DNA from: Enterocola sp045654205
GTDB taxonomy: Bacteria > Bacteroidota > Bacteroidia > Bacteroidales > Paludibacteraceae
Assembly: GCA_045654205.1 (NCBI GenBank)
Contig: JAZOMZ010000028.1
Coordinates: forward strand, 62,001-126,000
Direction: 5' to 3'
DNA: 64,000 nt
Below the pieces are notes generated by a model. The model was not told the origin of the DNA. It saw nothing but the letters and a program-made list of their open reading frames with translations, and did no database searches. Below are positions 61,758-64,000 of this stretch, piece after piece. The translations under genes and the position numbers were made by a program. The stretch's first letter is position 1. Each line of letters starts with the position of its first letter.

Positions 61758-64000
61758 CTAAAATTCTTGTCCAATTACAAAGTGGAACTGACTACCACTT
61801 ACTTGTCCGTTGACTTTGTCGAAACCGTATGCCCAGTCAATACCAAGTAGACCAAACATAGGCATATATACTCGCAAACCTACACCTGCAGACTTCTTAA
61901 GGTCTAGTGGGTTGTAATCTCTATAATCCTTCCAACAGTTACCTGCTTCAGCAAATGCAAGCACCCATACCATAGTGCTCTCTCTCATTACAATAGGATA
62001 ACGCAATTCCAAGCTAAATCTAGTATAAATGTTACCAGCTTGGCCACCATCGTCGTAATATGGAGTAAGAGAACCATTTTGATAACCACGAAGTGCTACG
62101 GTTTCTGTAGCATATGTACTGCTATAACCACTCATACCATCACCACCAACCCAGAAGGTTTCAAATGGTGAACGTTTATGAATATTATAATAACCCAAGA
62201 AACCAAATTCTGCACGTCCCATAAGCACAAGTTTATTGTCTTTTGTAAGTGGGAAGAAGAATTTAGACTTGAATTTCACTTTGTAATACTCAATCCATTT
62301 ATATTTTTCTTGCATAGTGGCATTTTCATAATCTACACCATCCCATGCAGAATAAGGTGGAGTAAGAGCCACAGAAAGCGATATATCAGAACCTCTACTA
62401 GGGTAAATAGGTTGGTCTAGAGAGTTACGAGACAATACTGCAGAAATATTGAAGTTGTTTGCAATACCATCTGTTAGAGCAAAATAACTCCAGTTACTTA
62501 AGTTGTAGTTTAAGTATGCTACTTGACCATACAATGTGAAATAGTCGTCTGGCCAATTTAATCTTGTACCAATACCTGCAGTAATACCTAAAGTTTTAAT
62601 ATACTTATCTGGATCGTAGTCGTATGAATACCATGAATTGTCGCCATAATAAGAATTACTATAGTTGTAACTATATGTGCTACTTACACCAGATTGGATA
62701 GAATAGTATGCAGAGAAACTAAATGTGTTTGGACGTTTGCCCCCAAGCCAAGGCTCTGTAAATGATAAACTATAAGCTTGATAATACAAACCATTGGTTT
62801 GAGCACTAATAGAAAGTGTTTGACCATCACCTTGTGGTAGTGGACGATATTTCTTAAAGTTGAATAGGTTCTTAAGTGAGAAGTTTGTAAATTTCAAACG
62901 AAGAATACCTACAACACCAGTTTGACCCCAACCAGCAGAAAGTTCTATTTGGTCGTTGCGTTTAGATTCCAATACATAGGTTAAATCTACGGTGCCATTT
63001 TCTGGGTCTGGAACAGTTTTAATGTCCATTTTTCCTGGTTCTGCAGAGAAGTGACCAGTGGCAGCAAGCTCACGCATAGAACGCATAATGTCAGATTTAC
63101 TAAATAAATCTCCAGGTTTAGTTCTAAGTTCGCGTCTTACAACTTGTTCGTAAAGGTATTCGCTACCCTCAATGTTAACTCTATTGATAGTAGCTTGTCT
63201 ACCTTCTATTATACGTATTTCTAGGTCGATAGAATCCTTGTAAATATTGGTTTCTACTGTTTGAAGATTGAAGAATAGATAACCATTGTCTAGGTAAAGG
63301 TTACTTACACAATCATCATCTATATTTAATCTCTCGTCTAGCTTCTTTTTATTATAGATGTCGCCTTTCTTTAAACCCAAAACTAGATTTAGATAATCTG
63401 TATTGTAAATAGTGTTACCAATCCAGTTTATATTTCTAATTTTATATTGTTGACCTTCGTTTACTTTAATATAAACGTTTACATATTTCTTCTTGTCTGT
63501 ACTTTTTGTCGTGTCAGCGAAAACACTATCACATAGGATTTCTGCATCTCTATAACCAAGTTCGTTATATTTGTCAATAAGTAGAACTTTGTCATTTTTA
63601 TATTCTTCTGGAATGAACTTTTTACTTCTAAAAATGTTCATTATATTATTTCTGTCATTTGTTTTTTTCATGGCACGGTCCAATTTCTTATCAGAAACTT
63701 GATCATTACCTTCAAAAATCAAATGATTAACTCTGGTTTTTGCTCCTTTATCTATTCTAATATCTACGATTGTTTCAGCACCTTCTTCCTCGCGTGGAGT
63801 GATAGAGGCCTTAACATAATAATAACCTTTTTCTTGGTAATATTTGATTATAAATCTTTTAGCTTTATCAATAGAGTATGGAGTGATTTGACCTCCTTTG
63901 CTAAGTCCCATGCCTTTCTCAATCTCTTCTATTTCTTTTTTCTTAGCACCTAAAAAGTTAATTTGAGAAATTTTTGGACGTTGGTCTAAGTGAATGTTTA
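61758..64000 (-). CDS. bamA: Outer-membrane assembly protein BamA, 5' end outside window
   Basis: The frame is open from 61758 past the window edge (about 747 codons). POTRA-type repeats occupy the N-terminal part (ISQINFLGAKKKEIEEI, TRVNHLIFEGNDQVSDKKL, ATINRVNIEGSEYLYEQV). The 16-strand barrel follows, with SPFETFWVGGDGMSGY and the VALRGYQNGSL (R-G-Y) motif, and the C-terminus ends HFVIGQEF. It inserts outer-membrane proteins. With two ompH genes and murI it forms the conserved Bacteroidales order. Confidence 0.95.
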   Translation of the reverse strand, partial: NIHLDQRPKISQINFLGAKKKEIEEIEKGMGLSKGGQITPYSIDKAKRFIIKYYQEKGYYYVKASITPREEEGAETIVDIRIDKGAKTRVNHLIFEGNDQVSDKKLDRAMKKTNDRNNIMNIFRSKKFIPEEYKNDKVLLIDKYNELGYRDAEILCDSVFADTTKSTDKKKYVNVYIKVNEGQQYKIRNINWIGNTIYNTDYLNLVLGLKKGDIYNKKKLDERLNIDDDCVSNLYLDNGYLFFNLQTVETNIYKDSIDLEIRIIEGRQATINRVNIEGSEYLYEQVVRRELRTKPGDLFSKSDIMRSMRELAATGHFSAEPGKMDIKTVPDPENGTVDLTYVLESKRNDQIELSAGWGQTGVVGILRLKFTNFSLKNLFNFKKYRPLPQGDGQTLSISAQTNGLYYQAYSLSFTEPWLGGKRPNTFSFSAYYSIQSGVSSTYSYNYSNSYYGDNSWYSYDYDPDKYIKTLGITAGIGTRLNWPDDYFTLYGQVAYLNYNLSNWSYFALTDGIANNFNISAVLSRNSLDQPIYPSRGSDISLSVALTPPYSAWDGVDYENATMQEKYKWIEYYKVKFKSKFFFPLTKDNKLVLMGRAEFGFLGYYNIHKRSPFETFWVGGDGMSGYSSTYATETVALRGYQNGSLTPYYDDGGQAGNIYTRFSLELRYPIVMRESTMVWVLAFAEAGNCWKDYRDYNPLDLKKSAGVGLRVYMPMFGLLGIDWAYGFDKVNGQVSGSQFHFVIGQEF

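Overview
The window looks like the chromosome of a low-GC Bacteroidetes, most likely a member of the Bacteroidales. Evidence is the phylum-type promoter boxes (TAnnTTTG, sometimes with an upstream TTTG), the order bamA-ompH-ompH-murI, an outer-membrane carboxypeptidase-regulatory-like/TonB-type receptor, a Porin_10-like porin, a Mpi-type serine recombinase, an lpxK-punA pair, and a giant secreted protein with a type IX secretion (T9SS) style C-terminal domain. Most of the window is ordinary chromosome; no plasmid, prophage or CRISPR array is visible.

Layout. 1-5.1 kb (minus strand): end-truncated porin, tgt, mtaB, a PAP2 phosphatase and a DUF454 membrane protein, with a long palindromic repeat between mtaB and PAP2. 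5.2-25.2 kb (plus): one very compact 19-gene cluster that I read as an aryl polyene / flexirubin-like pigment pathway. It has a tyrosine-ammonia-lyase-like starter enzyme and a phenylacetate-CoA-ligase-like activating enzyme. It has two ACPs, three ketosynthases, a chain-length-factor-like protein, a ketoreductase, two hotdog dehydratases and a thioesterase. It also has acyltransferase, methyltransferase, LolA-like, GT2, deacetylase and FAD-oxidoreductase genes, and a 1271-residue MMPL-acyltransferase-methyltransferase fusion. A terminator and tRNA-Phe close it. No dialkylresorcinol (darA/darB) genes are present. 25.3-34.7 kb: small envelope proteins, then a three-gene set of a fibronectin-III-like secreted protein, a 1756-residue beta-helix T9SS cargo and a small Cys-rich protein with a C-terminal sorting-like tail. 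34.7-40.1 kb (minus): a sugar-phosphate nucleotidyltransferase, a kinase-RapZ fusion (probable cell-wall sugar recycling), a coiled-coil periplasmic protein and an outer-membrane receptor. 40.3-50.9 kb: housekeeping (typA, folK, histidine kinase, dnaG, fmt, punA, lpxK, ilvE, aroQ) with a Mpi-like recombinase preceded by a large palindrome.

50.9-57.2 kb is the most accessory-like part. A Fic protein with an AbiEi-like N-terminal domain has five 16-bp repeats upstream, spaced 31, 31, 42 and 31 bp, i.e. on one face of the helix. Next come an esterase and a DUF2975 protein whose first 45 coding bases are identical, a small Xre-type regulator, a lipoprotein, and an AAA/DUF4143 ATPase whose promoter carries 32-bp direct repeats containing the -33 box. 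57.2-64 kb: topB, then murI, two ompH/skp genes and bamA (5' end outside the window).

The best candidates for something not yet described are the phased operator array of the Fic/AbiEi fusion, the -33-box repeats in front of the DUF4143 ATPase, the Mpi-type recombinase palindrome, and a dispersed palindromic element (three copies) that supplies the C-terminal residues of two proteins. All identifications are from reading the sequence; no database search was possible.
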